DNA of 64,000 nucleotides from Owenia fusiformis. Its lineage: Eukaryota > Annelida > Polychaeta > Sabellida > Oweniidae. Under the pieces are notes generated by a model. That model was not told the origin of the DNA. It did no database searches and saw nothing but the letters and a program-made list of their open reading frames with translations. The stretch is taken from NCBI GenBank assembly GCA_903813345.2, contig CAIIXF020000012.1, positions 6,011,001-6,075,000 on the forward strand. The letters are read 5' to 3'. How positions within the stretch are numbered: the first letter of the stretch is position 1; each line of letters starts with the position of its first letter. A program made the translations under genes and the position numbers. Below are positions 11,807 to 24,059 of this stretch, piece after piece.

Positions 11807-14800
11807 CCGTTTTGATTTATACAATTTATGGAAAACATTTTTGGCTTTCCCTGCAAACTCCTTGTGATCTCTATCCTTGGTGTCTTTAGCTGCCATTATA
11901 TCCAATAGGGGGCAGAGCAGTTGTATTAATATAGCAGACGACACTTCAGAGGTCACAATGACCTCAACCAACTCCAAACATCTGAAAAAATAAAAACATA
12001 TATAATTCACTTTGTTGTTAATTTTTATGACGGCACATTAGGAAATAATATCCCCTTTGATCTTCTGAAAGGCTATGTGTTAAAGAATTCATTATACTAA
12101 TGATTCAATCATGATATAGAATTTATTTAGAATTCTTTAAATTAAATTCTTTGAATACTTTAAATCATTATTTGTTGGAGAATGAAATGATTGAGATGAT
12201 AAACAAGATTGAAACAGAGAAATTAGAACTGAAAAATGATTCTACCACATAACAAGTACAGGGTGACACAAAACCAGTGCCATTTAATGTATTTTTGTGT
12301 TAGTGTATGTACAGTACAGACAGATACATTTTTTTATATCTTTTACAATGGGACGATTCATTATTTCAAATTTATACCTCATTTTGAAATGGACCAATTG
12401 TTTCAGTTTCTCCTTGTCCGACTTCTTGTCTTTGACACGGCTGCGAAATGCTGCTGCTAACATGTCATCCAACTTAAACATCTCGCTGTCACTCAAATCA
12501 TCATCCTGGAAAATATATCTCATCATTGAACTTTGAATATAATATCATCATTAAATTTTGAGTATAATATAACTTTGAACTTTGAATATAAAATCATCAT
12601 TGTAGTTTGAATATATATTCCACCATTGATATTTGAATACATATATTCACCATTAAACTTGATTTCATTTCTTTATAAAATTTGAATATAATTTCATCCC
12701 TGAACTTTAAAATAGTATCTTATCATCTTTGAAGTTTGAATCACCAGGATGCCTTTACAAAAGAATAACTCATCATGAGAGTGACATTTACAAAACTTAT
12801 AGTACACCCAGTAAACACTGACTATTTTCAAAATGAGGCAAAATTAGAGTCGGGACAAATAGTGTAAATTACAGTATGGACTCCCATATAAGATTAATTT
12901 GGGCATCCATTGAGATAAACGTCAATGTTTTATCATTTGTCTGTTAATTACTGACGATCAAAAGGAAATATAGACGAGTCAAGAATTTCGTAGGCTCAAC
13001 ATGGGAGTCAACAGACACATGTTGAAATAATACACTAGGCACTTAAATAGACCAGATACTTACTTGAATTATGAACAATTATATGTGAGCATCCGATGTC
13101 AACTGGCCTTTCATCGACCCCATAATAGACATGATTTCAACTGATCATATATCTTTATCTATTAAGTTATTAGTATACATTCAGCTGAGCACATGAGTGC
13201 TTAAAAACAACTAATGAGAAAAAATAAGTAATTTTTTTCTTAGGTTCCAATATATTATTTGAAAGGTAAGAAGGCAGTTTTAAGGATCTGACCTACTTAC
13301 GGACTTGATGGCTTACAAAAATTTTCAATTATCGAGTTTATAACCAGGGGGCCAATTTGGTGAATTACAACATAATTCCAGAGAAAAGTTATGTTATAAA
13401 ATTTATCTAAATGTCATGATTATAATACAATGAATGGATTATCTTTTTTTGATATAAGATGGAAAATATATCTCAAAATCAAAAATCACAAAGATAACAT
13501 TTTTTATGAAAAATGGCAGCCATTTTGAATTGAGTGGCCATATTCATATTCAAAATTCCTCATTGGGCAGAGGTCCTACATCTATAAGGCATAAGCCTAT
13601 AAAATTTGAAGCAAATCCGTCAACCAGTATTTGAGTTATTGCCTGGACACTCGAACGGATGGACGGCTTTCCTATATCTCCCTCAAAATTTGTTCGGTGG
13701 GAGGATAAAAATAAAAAGATGTTTTCCACTTGCCAACTGTAGAATGTTATTCAATCTACACTTAATGCAAAAACATTTACCACGAGCTTTTAATGATAGA
13801 AAATATCCTTCTCCAATAACACAACAAAAAAAAGTAAGCATCCATAAACCTAATAACACTGCAGGGACTCAGGATAGTATGGGCTTCAGATAGTACATGT
13901 ACCTAAGTACATAATAATTTCTTTTACTGGACATATTTTAATTTATATAACTATCACATACATAAGGGTAATATGAAAAGTGAACCAATAAAACTGATGA
14001 ATATTCAAGTTTAAGGCAATTTTGTAATACCCTGCCATGTTTTTTCCCCCGAATCAGCCACCTGGTGGCGAAACTGGTAACTACCTGTACGCATCTGAGT
14101 AATTTGCTAACTGCTCCTTGAATTATCAAAAATTTCAATTTCCTGAACAAATTGCAGCCATTTTGAATTCAGCATCAATCTTGACATTTTTTTCTAGAAC
14201 AGATATTCTCTGTCCCTAAGCATCGGCATATAACATTTGAACCAAATCTGATGACTGGTATTTGAGTTTGATTTGAGTTTGAGGTATTTCAATTTGATTT
14301 TTACCATGAATGAACTTGTCATCACCTCAAAGGGATCACCAACTGAAGGTTTAATGCCTATTTTGTTGCTATAGAATGACATACACAGCTATTTACACGA
14401 TTTCCTTCTTATTACGGACAGTCTACACATATATAATAATTATGATCGAATACTCATCATGGCTTGGTAGATAAAATATTACCAATTAAAAGGAGGAGGG
14501 AAAATATCGCAACAGATTTCGGATAGTCAAATGTTGGATTTTGGCTATTTTCTGAGGAATTAAACAGGTGCAAACAGGAAAAGTACTCATAGAGATGATA
14601 AAATAATTTCAACTTTGAGGCCCGGAAGATGCAAAGAACCCACCCACTTGTTTTTTCTGATATGTTTTCCTGATTTTAACCTATTCCACCCCTGCTTTTC
14701 TTATTTTTCTTGCATCAATATGTTGTGTTTTGACATACAGATAACCACTTTATAGGGAATCCAAATCCAAAATATGACTGTCCGAAATCTGTTGCGATAC

Positions 14801-17800
14801 TTTCCCTCCTCTTTTTAAAACTACTGGAACCGTTAACTCCACAACACATGAGAGGTTTCTGATTACAGTGTCTGATTTTGTGTATATATATATACAGATT
14901 ATGATTAATTTTACAAGACACTGTATGTGTGCAGATATATTAACACAATTTTAAATCGGATATTATAATTTTTCCACCTAACGAAGTCAACGCACTTATT
15001 GAGAACAAGGTAAGACTAGTTTTTAATTATTTAATTGAACTTATAATTGACAAAATTTCAATCAATTTAAACTTCTCAAATATAATAAGATCAACAGTAT
15101 CAAAATTGACAAATGTATATTTCAATCAATTTAAACTTCTCGAATATAATAAGATCAACAGTATCAAAATTGACAAATGTATATTTCAATCAATTTAAAC
15201 TTCTCGAATATAATAAGATCAACAGTATCAAAATTGACAAATGTATATTTCAATCAATTTAAACTTCTCGAATATAATAAGATCAACAGTATCAACATTG
15301 ACAAATGTATATTTCAATCAATTTAAACTTCTCAAATAAAATAAGATCAACAGTATTGGAAAATTGAAAAAATTGAAAATTTGGTATTATTAAAAATCAC
15401 TTTTTCAAATGGAATTATCACTTGATTATTTTCCTTTATTTGGACTATTCTCAACTGTTTTTTAATGACAGATCTGTGATGAGAATTTTGTAATTTTATA
15501 TTTTCTTAATTTATGGAATGAGTACATTTTTGTCAAGGTTGCTGTAGATCAAATGTGATTCAGGCATCATAAAAAAGTGAAGTAACATATCATAAATTTT
15601 TTAATTTAAATTTTTTTCAGTGTGAAACTATATACTCTTATTTGTTCTTATGTACACATATATGAAAACTCCAAGTATGTCATGAGAGTAAAGATAATTT
15701 AATATGATCAATTTAAAATCTTTTATTAAATGATAAAACTGGCTAGTGATCTGAAAGTCAAGTCAAGGTATTATACAGTTAGTTGAAAGCCCATGGGCAT
15801 ACCTAGGAGGCATTTTACTTTTAAAACTCATGAATGTCTGCCTCTTTCAATTTAATAACTTTCCAAAATTATCCTTGCACCAAAGATGTTACAAGAGTAT
15901 ATGTGTAGGTGGGGGGGATGTGTCATAATAGATATACTACGAGATCTATCTAGCCTTCTATCGAAAAATTCTCAAGTTCAATCAGTCATCAGAATCTCAA
16001 TTGACATAGAACATTAGAACGGACTAAATATATTGAGTTAGAGTCATCTCGCAATGTATGCAGTCTGTCACATATCTGGCAATGTATACAGTCTGTCACA
16101 TGACCTCTTTTGTGTAGGTGAACCTGTTTGATGCGTTTGCACTCCAGCTATATAAGTACACTTTTAACATATTTTAGAACATGTCTCTCTGTGAATTTTG
16201 TCCTGTACCATTGATGTGTGAATTCATTTTTTTTATTGATTCATGTTACCGTTAAAGAGTGATTTCTAATTGTGTGTCTCACAGTAGGAATCAAATTCAA
16301 CGAGTGTCGCCCAAACAGCATTTTCTACGAGATATAAGTGTGAAATTCTCTTCATAGAATATTAAGGGGACCCCTGTGAATGAAATTCTGTGAAATAAGT
16401 CATCTTTACACATTGATATTATAGGTCAAGTTTCACAGAGATTTATGGTCTAAATATTTAAAAAATAAATGCAGACAAATCAAACCAATTTGCCCACACA
16501 CTAAAGCAAGTCACGTAACAGACTACAGGGTGATCAATAAATAAGGTAAAAGTATCTGGCATTTCTTCAGATTTTACCCAATCCTCATAAAATTTGCACA
16601 GAATAATGTTCAAACAGTATTGAATTGAAATATTAAGTTACAGATCAAAGTGATGTGATTGGTTGAAGTTATGGTTGCCATAGCAATAGAAAGCATGAAG
16701 ACCCGGAGCAACTATCAAAGAACTAAATTTTCAGTCGAAGCGCTTTTGATAATATATTTCAAATCACAATTGAAATGACATATCATATTCTTATTTCATA
16801 CTTCATAACTACTTTACCTAATGTCCTTTGTTTTTAACATGTAGTTCATGTCTTCTACTCCAGTCTCTGAACACCTTTTTAAACCCATTTTCCCATAGCC
16901 TGCTGCAAATTTTTAAGATAGCTGACTTCATGTCTTCCCATGAGAAACTCCCTCAACTCCCTCTTCAGGTCACCATGAATGTAAAATCATTAGGGGACAA
17001 GTCAGGAGAGTATAGAATATGACCTAACAGTGGGAAACCCAGTGCTTCAATGGCTTGTACCGTGAGAATAGCATTGTGAGATGGAGCATTATCCCAGTGC
17101 AATGTGAAACGTTTTACGGGCCTCTTCTTCCTCTTTGCTCTCATCAAATCTCTTCTGTATTGTTTTTCATCATTGACCTGTGTCATAGACTTTCTATGAT
17201 CACATCAGTTTTCATTATATATTTATCTTTTCAGTTTGAAGTCCTTTTTATCATTTTTCGTTCAAATTGGATGCAATTAAATTGCTCAGGGTACCTCTGA
17301 ATCCAGTTGCTATGGTAGCTATAATATTAACCAATCAGATGGCAGAATTTATATCTTTACAGGTTTTAATTAAGACATGTACAAGGTATATTCTGACCAA
17401 ATTTCAGGATGTTTGGACCAATATTTACAAAATACCAGATACTTTTACCTTATTTATTGATCACCCTGTATACATACTGTGAGTAATGTAAATGCCAGGG
17501 CAATCAACAACCAATTTGTCTAAATATCAAGGCAACAACTTCTACTCTTTCAAATGAAGATGTAATATACACATGTATGTTCTTAGTTATTATCATATAA
17601 TATCCATGATATCCAATTCCAGTTAATGTACTGTAATTATATTTATTGAGATCAGAATCATCAATTCATGCTGAATCATTTAATGTAGACTGGTGAGTTA
17701 ATTGTCAATTTACAATCCAACATATCAAATTAGTAATTTTGTAATTATGGTGGAAAATGGTAACTTTTCTGTCCCATTACAAAAAGTGATAATCTTGACA

Positions 17801-20800
17801 TAAAAACACAGCAGTTTTTTTAGTAATTTTCTCAAAAATCTTGGTATAAGCTGTGGCATATTTGATGTCCAAGTTCTGACTAAATTTTGTAGGGTCAAAC
17901 AAGCAATATAGTACATAAAGTTTGGACTCAAAGGATCAAACCAGCCCCTGAGTGCAGTAAGTTTGAACTCAAAGGATCAAACCAGCCCCTGAGTGCAGTA
18001 AGTTTGAACTCAAAGGATCAAACCAGCCCCTGAGTGCAGTGAGTTTGAACTCAAAGGATCAAACCAGCCCCTGAGTGAAGTGAGTTTGAACTCAAAGGAT
18101 CAAACCAGCCCCTGATTGCAGTAAGTTTGAACTCAAAGGATCAAACCAGCCCCTGAGTGCAGTAAGTTTGAACTCAAAGGATCAAACCAGCCCCTGAGTG
18201 CAGTAAGTGTGAACTCAAAGGATCAAACCAGCCCCTGAGTGCAGTAAGTTTGAACTCAAAGGATCAAACAAGCCACATAGTGCAATAAAGTTTAGACTCA
18301 AAGGATCAAACAAGCCCCTGAGTGCAGTAAGTTTGAACTCAAAGAATCAAACAAGCCACATAGTGCAATAAAGTTAGAACTCAAAGGATCAAACCAGCGC
18401 CTGAGTGCAGTAAGTTTGAACTCAAAGGATTGAACCAGCCAGTGAGTGAAGAGATTGAACAGTGACTTCAAAAAGTTTTGTTTTCAACGACTTCAAAAAG
18501 TTTGAAATCAAAGATTTAACCTGCAAGTGGCTTCAAAAATTGCACAATGAATGAGAATGAGACCATCAATTCTCTTCCAAATAACAACACAAATACAACA
18601 ACAAATACAACAATGGAAGTGACTCAAGAACTATGGGTGCACTTGACGATTAACATTTTCATCAGCTTTTTCATCATTATAGGGAATAGCCTTGTGCTGT
18701 GGACAGTTTACAAAATAGAGTCACTTCACACAGTAACTAGTGTGTTTATAGTGAATCTATCGGCAGTTGATCTTTTGACGGGAGTCATTATGCTACCTAC
18801 AGTAATGATCACTAACTACGTTTTACCTCTTGTCACAGGCACACATATACAAAGCAAGTTATTATGCATTTTCAAAACATTCCTGGTGTCTTTATGCAGT
18901 GGTTTATCACTCTTTGCCTTAATAGGTATTGCTGTTGAGCGTTATGTAGCAATTGTGTATCCATTACGTTACTTCAACCTCATGACTTTGAAAAATGCAA
19001 AGATCATTCTTATAATCATATGGGTATATTTGTTCTTGATCAGTTTTATCATGTTCATTGATGGTGTTAACATATACGAATCAGGACAAGAATGTTCAAC
19101 CGATAATGTCTTACACTCTTTATACTTCACGTTTATCAAACTGAACATTTTCATCCCGATCATCGTTATTATCATTGCCTATACAAAGATTGTGTGGGTC
19201 GCGCTAAAGCATCGAGCCAGGATACATAGTGAACTGGCAAGCATCGATAATGCTAAAGCTGTAGCATACAAAAATGAGCACTCAATTATGAAAACAACCA
19301 CCATCGTAAATGTAATCTTCATGACCATGTATGGACAGTTTTTTATAATATCATCGCTCAAGTTTAATCCAGAGCCCGAATGGTACAAGACAATGTGGTA
19401 CTTATCCGCAGCCATCTTGTATCTGAATAGCGGAGTGAACCCATGGATTTATGTCATCCGTAACAGGAAGTACAAGAACGCAATGCTGGTTGCCCTCAAT
19501 ATGAAACCGAATGACCAAATCTCTGATTAACACCTCTCGATATGTACATTAAAGACATAAATTATAAACAAGTCAAAATGTCACCATCTAGTTGCTCACA
19601 ATATTATGAGTTCAAACTAAGTCAGATTTGAACTTCTGAGGACCTGAAAATTATTTTCTATACCTTGAGAAGGTCATTGAAGGGCAAGTCTTCAATCTAA
19701 AAATCAGATTTAAATTTCTGAAAACTTGTGGACGATTTTGAAAAAAATTGGTCAATTTGAAGCGTGTTGAAAAATACCTTTTTTGACCTTGAGAGCGTCG
19801 TTGAAGGTTGTATCTCAAATCTCAAGTCAAATTTGAACTTCTGAGAACTTGAAGGTGATGCGAAAAAAATTTGGTCAATTTGAAGCAATTTGACAAGGTC
19901 ATTGAAGGTCAAATCTCCAATTTAATATCAGATTTTAACTTCTGAGACTTTATAGGGGATTTTGAAAAGAAATTTGTCAATTTGAAGCAAGTTAAATAAA
20001 AAAATGTTGTTAAGTTATTGGAAGTTGTAAGAATTTGTTCCAGACACCAACTGCCAACCTTCGTCACAAAAACGGAGACCATAACAAATGTCACCACTTT
20101 TTGGTGAAATCTCAAAATTCCTACTTATTCAAAGTTCAGCTGACCATTTTTATAAGAGGGCACAAATCAGATTGAAGATACAATATGTACGATCTTTGAA
20201 AGTCACTCTGATTTCAGTTCAATATAGACATAATTCAAAGAGAGCTCACAATTCCTGTGAATTCTCACAAAATGATTCGAGTATAATATACCCAAACTAA
20301 GAAATCGGAAATTTGGAAATTTCAACACCACATGAACATTTGGATTTTTCTAAATGGTGGCAATCAAAAATGAGCTGATGCATGGACTTCACAATATCCC
20401 GATCAAACTTCATTGGTTAAGACAATGAATAGTTTACTTAAGATGAAACCAAATAAGGCTTTTATAAATAGGAGTTGCCTCGTGTTGAAACCAAATAGGG
20501 TTCCATCAAAATTCAATGTTTCGATCTGCCAGCCGCAGAGGACTGGCAATAATTTGTCAAATGATATTACGGGTGTGAGTTTTAATATTTCTACTGACCT
20601 CCTCTTCATCGTCACTCTTCTCAGCAGCAGGTCCTAATACAGCTTTCAAGTGTTCCCGGAATGCTTCATCAGGAGCCTCATCAGCCTCACTATCACTTTC
20701 TTCCTCTGATTCTGAAGAGCTCTCATTCTCTTCTTGTTCATCTTCATCCTCATCTTCATTTTCATCATTCTCTGATTCATCAACAGAGTCCATATCTTCA

Positions 20801-22369
20801 TCTGTTTCATGAAAAAGTAAAATATATTAAAATACGAGGGGTGATCAATAAGTAAAAGTAAAAATATTGATTGAGGAATTAATAGAATAATCCTTGTATG
20901 TTATCACTAAATGGACTCTAACGTGTACAACATTTGGAAAGATTAAATTGAAAATATTAGTCATACAGAATAGTAATATGTTCAATTGTACAGTTGTACA
21001 TAGTCTTGAATCAAGTCTCTGGGACCCCTTGTGGAGATGGGTACAAGTAAATGGGGATCATGTGGGCTTAATGCAAGACTAAGATAAGATATACACTGTA
21101 CAAATGTATATAAGGATAAAAAATATGATCCCCTGCACCTCTACTATAAAGAATAATTCTGGTAAACCAAATTAAGGAGAGTGTACACTCCCCTTCATAA
21201 GTTTGGCAGCTGGAAAAATCTGTCAATGTTCGAATTTGAATTTTATTCTAAGAATAGTTTGGGAATTTATGACAAATCTGATGATTTTTTGAAATACCAA
21301 ACAAACTGGCTTTTATAAGTGATCCAAAAGAGAATTTCTGATTTCCAAATTTATGAAGGGGAGTGTAAATAGAACTTCTATTTTCAAAACTTATGAAGAG
21401 GAGTGTAAAGAGAATTTCTAGTTTCCGAACTTATGAAGGGGAGTGTAAAGAGAACTTCAGGTTTCAAAACTTTTGAAGGGGAGTGTAAATAGAACTTCTG
21501 GTTTCCAAACTTATGAGTGTAGCTTACCATCATCGAATCCCAGCATTTCGTCATCTTCCTCTTCTTCCCCAGTTGACTTCAACACCTGAAACCCATCAAT
21601 GTTAATTAACCACTCGGATTTCCATAGTCTAGAGTCAGGTAAAATATCTAAATGAATCTCAATCTTTTCAACAAGGCAATAACTACACCTAGTTATTGCA
21701 AATGATTTATTAGAGATGTAACAAAGATAACTAACACCAATGCCTCTTATTACGATATCATTCTGATTAGCCAAATTATTAGCAAAAGGTAATAACAAAT
21801 TCTATCATTTTATATTATATACTTTTATTTCTTTTTTCATTGGCTATGAAGTAAATACATTCATATGATGATACATTAGTGATTGAACATACCATATTCT
21901 CTCTAAATGAGTTCATGATGTGCTTCCCAAATTTAAATTTGAAAGATTTAGTTTTTTTAGAGATAAAAAATGAGAAAAAAATATTGCAAATAACCTTATT
22001 AGTTGTTATCACTTACATGTAGTGTTTACATACCCTACAACTCTGTATGTCATTCTCTGCATTTAACATGATCACAAATTCATGCTATCTTGTGTAAATA
22101 ATTGAAACTAATGCACAAAACTGTGTTTCTTGAGACTGTTTTCAACAAGCCCCATGTGCGCTCATTACACCTGTGTGCTCATTAGAGAGAATACGGTAAC
22201 TAAAGAACATAGGAAGTATGTACCTTTATAAGTAAATTGACAGCTGCTTCATTAAGGTGAGGTACGAGATTATGGAAGACATTTGTGACCATGACACGGA
22301 TGAAGTGAGATTGTTGCGACAAAAGACTTAACAACACTTCAGTTATCACTTCTATCCACTCTGGTTCTC
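11807..22369 (-). CDS. MYBBP1A: MYBBP1A / Pol5-family nucleolar protein (five internal exons)
   Basis: Five exons in coding order: 22224-22369, 21528-21585, 20599-20801, 12378-12505, 11807-11981. All have GT-AG borders and matching phases (0, 1, 0, 2 across the four junctions), giving about 236 aa. The first has EPEWIEVITEVLLSLLSQQS, a HEAT-like segment typical of MYBBP1A. A long acidic Asp/Glu/Ser tract follows, then DDDLSDSEMFKLDDMLAAAF and the helical LELVEVIVTSEVS. Family members are nucleolar proteins acting in rRNA synthesis, ribosome biogenesis and transcriptional control. The gene is incomplete: N-terminal exons (above 22369) and C-terminal exons (below 11807) were not found, although both terminal exons keep splice sites. 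They may lie outside the window with neighbouring genes nested in introns, or this may be a partial copy. The 8.1-kb intron between exons 3 and 4 contains a GPCR on the other strand. Confidence 0.85.
12250..12377. other. Solo mariner-like terminus beside MYBBP1A exon
   Basis: ACAGGGTGACACAAAACCAG at about 12258 has the CAGGGTG start shared by other mariner ends here. No second terminus was found within the intron. Confidence 0.35.
12510..12740. repeat. Imperfect short repeats of TTTGAATATAATATCATCAT type
   Basis: Six or more diverged units of roughly 30-45 bp immediately upstream (minus-strand sense) of the MYBBP1A exon at 12378-12505. Confidence 0.55.
12741..13300. other. Intronic sequence, nothing recognised
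   Basis: No exon or repeat boundary could be supported. Confidence 0.4.
13310..13715. repeat. Dispersed repeat, GGACGG/GGTGGG family
   Basis: Contains AAAATGGCAGCCATTTTGAA, CCGTCAACCAGTATTTGAGT and a tail with GAACGGATGGACGG and GTTCGGTGGGA, as in the larger array at 24060-25215. Confidence 0.7.
13915..14112. repeat. Dispersed repeat, about 190 bp, copy 1
   Basis: Matches 54048-54240 in the same orientation: TTTCTTTTACTGGACATATT, GCCACCTGGTGGCGAAACTG and GTAACTACCT. Possibly a SINE or MITE fragment; no protein-coding signal. Confidence 0.7.
14486..14818. mobile_element. 333-bp MITE with about 60-bp inverted repeats and TTAA ends
   Basis: The left arm has AAGGAGGAGGGAAAATATCG, CAACAGATTTCGGATAGTC and TTGGATTTTGG; the complement recurs at 14758-14814. 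TTAA flanks both ends (14486-14489 and 14815-14818). It lies in the MYBBP1A intron and does not encode a protein. Same TTAA target type as 350-771, but a different sequence family. Confidence 0.75.
15050..15353. repeat. 64-bp minisatellite, about 4.7 copies
   Basis: ACTTCTC recurs at 15071, 15135, 15199, 15263 and 15327, an exact 64-bp period. Units differ by single bases. AT-rich and intronic. Confidence 0.9.
15354..16525. other. Intronic AT-rich stretch, no gene
   Basis: No supported exon. A short duplication of GCAATGTATGCAGTCTGTCA occurs at about 16050 and 16080. Confidence 0.45.
16526..17468 (-). mobile_element. 943-bp mariner element with TA target duplication
   Basis: The termini are inverted repeats beginning CAGGGTGATCAATAAATAAG, matching for at least 34 bp, and TA flanks both ends (16524-16525 and 17469-17470). 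It sits in the large MYBBP1A intron. Full-length autonomous mariners are about 1.3 kb, so this copy has lost internal sequence. A decayed transposase remnant is read on the minus strand at 16965-17186. Confidence 0.88.
16965..17186 (-). pseudogene. Mariner transposase fragment (DD34D catalytic region)
   Basis: The 73-codon frame holds FTLHWDNAPSHNAI followed by LYSPDLSPNDFTF. The Asp of WDN and the Asp of PND are separated by 34 residues, the DD34D spacing that defines mariner. The N-terminal DNA-binding domain and the first catalytic Asp are missing, and the frame ends soon after NDFTF, so it cannot be an active enzyme. Confidence 0.85.
17919..18455. repeat. 41-bp minisatellite, about 13 copies, upstream of the GPCR
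   Basis: Units contain GTTTGAACTCAAAGGATCAA and CCAGCCCCTGAGTGCAGTAA; successive GTTTGAACTC words are 41 bp apart (17961, 18002 and on). Some units carry CACATAGTGCAATAA instead. The array ends about 95 bp before the receptor ATG, so it must lie in or next to its 5' UTR or promoter. Confidence 0.92.
18547..19530 (+). CDS. Rhodopsin-family (class A) GPCR, intronless, 327 aa
   Basis: The N-terminus (1-30) has no signal peptide and several N-x-S/T glycosylation sites. Seven membrane segments follow. Class A marks are N47 in IIGNSLVLW (TM1), LSAVDLL with D75 (TM2), C107 before TM3, E131-R132-Y133, and NSGVNPWIYVIRN (TM7, NPxxY type). The TM6 signature CWxP is absent; the sequence there is VIFMTMYGQFF. 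Length fits a complete receptor. The ligand is unknown; the ERY and NPWIY forms are seen in many invertebrate amine, peptide and orphan receptors, but I cannot assign a subfamily. It lies antisense inside a MYBBP1A intron, and its upstream flank is a 41-bp minisatellite. It presumably signals through G proteins at the plasma membrane. Confidence 0.93.
   Translation: MNENETINSLPNNNTNTTTNTTMEVTQELWVHLTINIFISFFIIIGNSLVLWTVYKIESLHTVTSVFIVNLSAVDLLTGVIMLPTVMITNYVLPLVTGTHIQSKLLCIFKTFLVSLCSGLSLFALIGIAVERYVAIVYPLRYFNLMTLKNAKIILIIIWVYLFLISFIMFIDGVNIYESGQECSTDNVLHSLYFTFIKLNIFIPIIVIIIAYTKIVWVALKHRARIHSELASIDNAKAVAYKNEHSIMKTTTIVNVIFMTMYGQFFIISSLKFNPEPEWYKTMWYLSAAILYLNSGVNPWIYVIRNRKYKNAMLVALNMKPNDQISD
19610..20015. 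repeat. Diverged tandem repeat, about 100-120-bp units, 4 copies
   Basis: CAGATTTGAACTTCTGAG and variants recur at about 19622, 19706, 19825 and 19928, each followed by a GGTCAATTTGAAGC or GGTCATTGAAGG segment. It follows the GPCR stop codon. Confidence 0.7.
20822..20960. other. Decayed mariner-like end
   Basis: AGGGGTGATCAATAAGTAAAAGTA at about 20835 resembles the terminus of the 16.5-kb mariner. No opposite end was found. Confidence 0.4.
21170..21527. repeat. About 41-bp tandem repeat between MYBBP1A exons
   Basis: Four to five units of ACTTATGAAGGGGAGTGTAA with AGAACTTCTGGTTTCC, diverged on the left and clearest at 21340-21520. The array ends a few bases from the donor of the exon at 21528-21585. 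Confidence 0.75.
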
Positions 22370-22429
22370 CTGGAAACAGAAAACAAAACATAGTGTATAA
22401 CATCAACTACATTTCAATTACATGTACAA

Positions 22430-22975
22430 ATAAGTGTATAGGTGTGTATATGTGTATATGTAACATCAATTACATATTGTAGAATTTAGTGTATAACATC
22501 AATTACATATTGTAGAATTACATATTGTAGAATTTAGTGTATAACATCAATTACATATTGTAGAATTTAGAGAATAAAATCAATTAAATGTAGAATTTAG
22601 TGTATAACATCAATTACATATTGTAGAATTTAGAGAATAAAATCAATTAAATGTAGAATTTAGTGTATACCAGCAATTACATATTGTAAAATTTAATGTA
22701 TAGCATCAATTACATATTGTAGAATTTAGAGAAAAAAATCAATTAAATGTAGAATTTAGTGTATGACAGCAATTACTTATTGTAGAATTTCATGTATAAT
22801 ATTAATTACATGTATAGTTTTGTGTATAACATCAATTATGTAGAATTTAGTGTTACATAAGTTACATATTGTAGAATTTAGTGTTTAATATTAATAACAT
22901 GTATAATTTAGTGAATAACATCAATGACATATTGTAGAATTTAATGAATAACATCAATTACATGTAGAATTTGAC
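22430..22975. repeat. AT-rich tandem repeat of about 30-60 bp composite units
   Basis: The words ACATCAATTACATATTGTAG and AATTTAGTGTATAACATCAA recur more than ten times, with variants (AGAGAATAAAATCAATTAAA). Confidence 0.85.
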
Positions 22976-23479
22976 TTTCTTGTTTAAGAACTCACCTTAA
23001 GAGAACTACAAATATGACCACCTTCTTTCCTTTTGTTAATTATAAGAGCATTATTTATGAGCTTAGGCTCAAGTTTCTATGATCTAACTTGTTTTCAACT
23101 TTAGCTTTAAGTTACAATAGGTAATCCCAACATATAAGACATAAGCTCACATTCTAGAAAGAAAGATACACAAAGCTTGGCATCATGTTAAAACATGCCA
23201 TCTCATTTCTTCTCAGCCTTGAGATGTTTCTGGTGAAACAGAAATGCTGTGAGTATCAGAATCATCCTCGTATTGTACCCAAATATAACTTGGGTGAAAT
23301 ATTCACTTTGTTCACAGTTCATAGAAGGCATGAATAGTCATGTTTGAATTACATGTAAATTGATTTTGTTCAGATAATGTTATAATAATAACATGACATT
23401 TGAAACCAGATGTATATTATAATTACAACTGAATCACATTTGTTTTTTCAAAATTTCAAGTAGGTGTTGCCCCTAATTG
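22976..23479. other. No gene recognised
   Basis: This is where upstream MYBBP1A exons would be expected; no minus-strand exon matching the family was found. Confidence 0.4.
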
Positions 23480-23760
23480 CATTAATGTTGGTGCGATTAT
23501 AGGCCTATAGGCCCCCTCACATATGAAAAACCCCCACCCTCTCTGTAGGTGAAAATCCCCCACCTTCTCTGTAGGTTTTAACAGTCAAGTAGGCCATTTC
23601 TAATTTAGCAACCATGTTGAAAATTGTTTATTACATATACATATAGGCCCCCTCACATATGAACAACCCCCACCCTCTCTGTAGGTGAACAACCCCCACC
23701 CTCTCAGTAGGTTTTAACAGTCGGGTCGGCCATTTTAAATTTAGTAGCCATATTGAAAAT
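23480..23760. repeat. Two-copy repeat with CCCCCACCCTCTCTGTAGGT
   Basis: TAGGCCCCCTCACATATGAA followed by paired CCCCCACC...GTAGGT blocks occurs at about 23510-23600 and 23645-23740. Confidence 0.75.
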
Positions 23761-24059
23761 TATTCCAGAGTTCATATTTTAATCTCATCATTATATGAAT
23801 TATGAACAAAATCAGACAAACAGGTCTAGAGTTGTTACCAAGATAAACTAATGGATGAATGGAAAATGAAGGAAGTAATGCCTTTAATTATTCCTACCAG
23901 AATTCCATTTATTGGGATAATGAATGTAGTCTACCTCAAAAAGTACAAGAGAAAATATTTCAGAACTACATATTAGATGCCACTTGTATATTTGCAACCA
24001 AGTCATATGATAACTAGAAAAACAGCAACTCCACGGAGTAGCAAATCCCACCGAACAAA

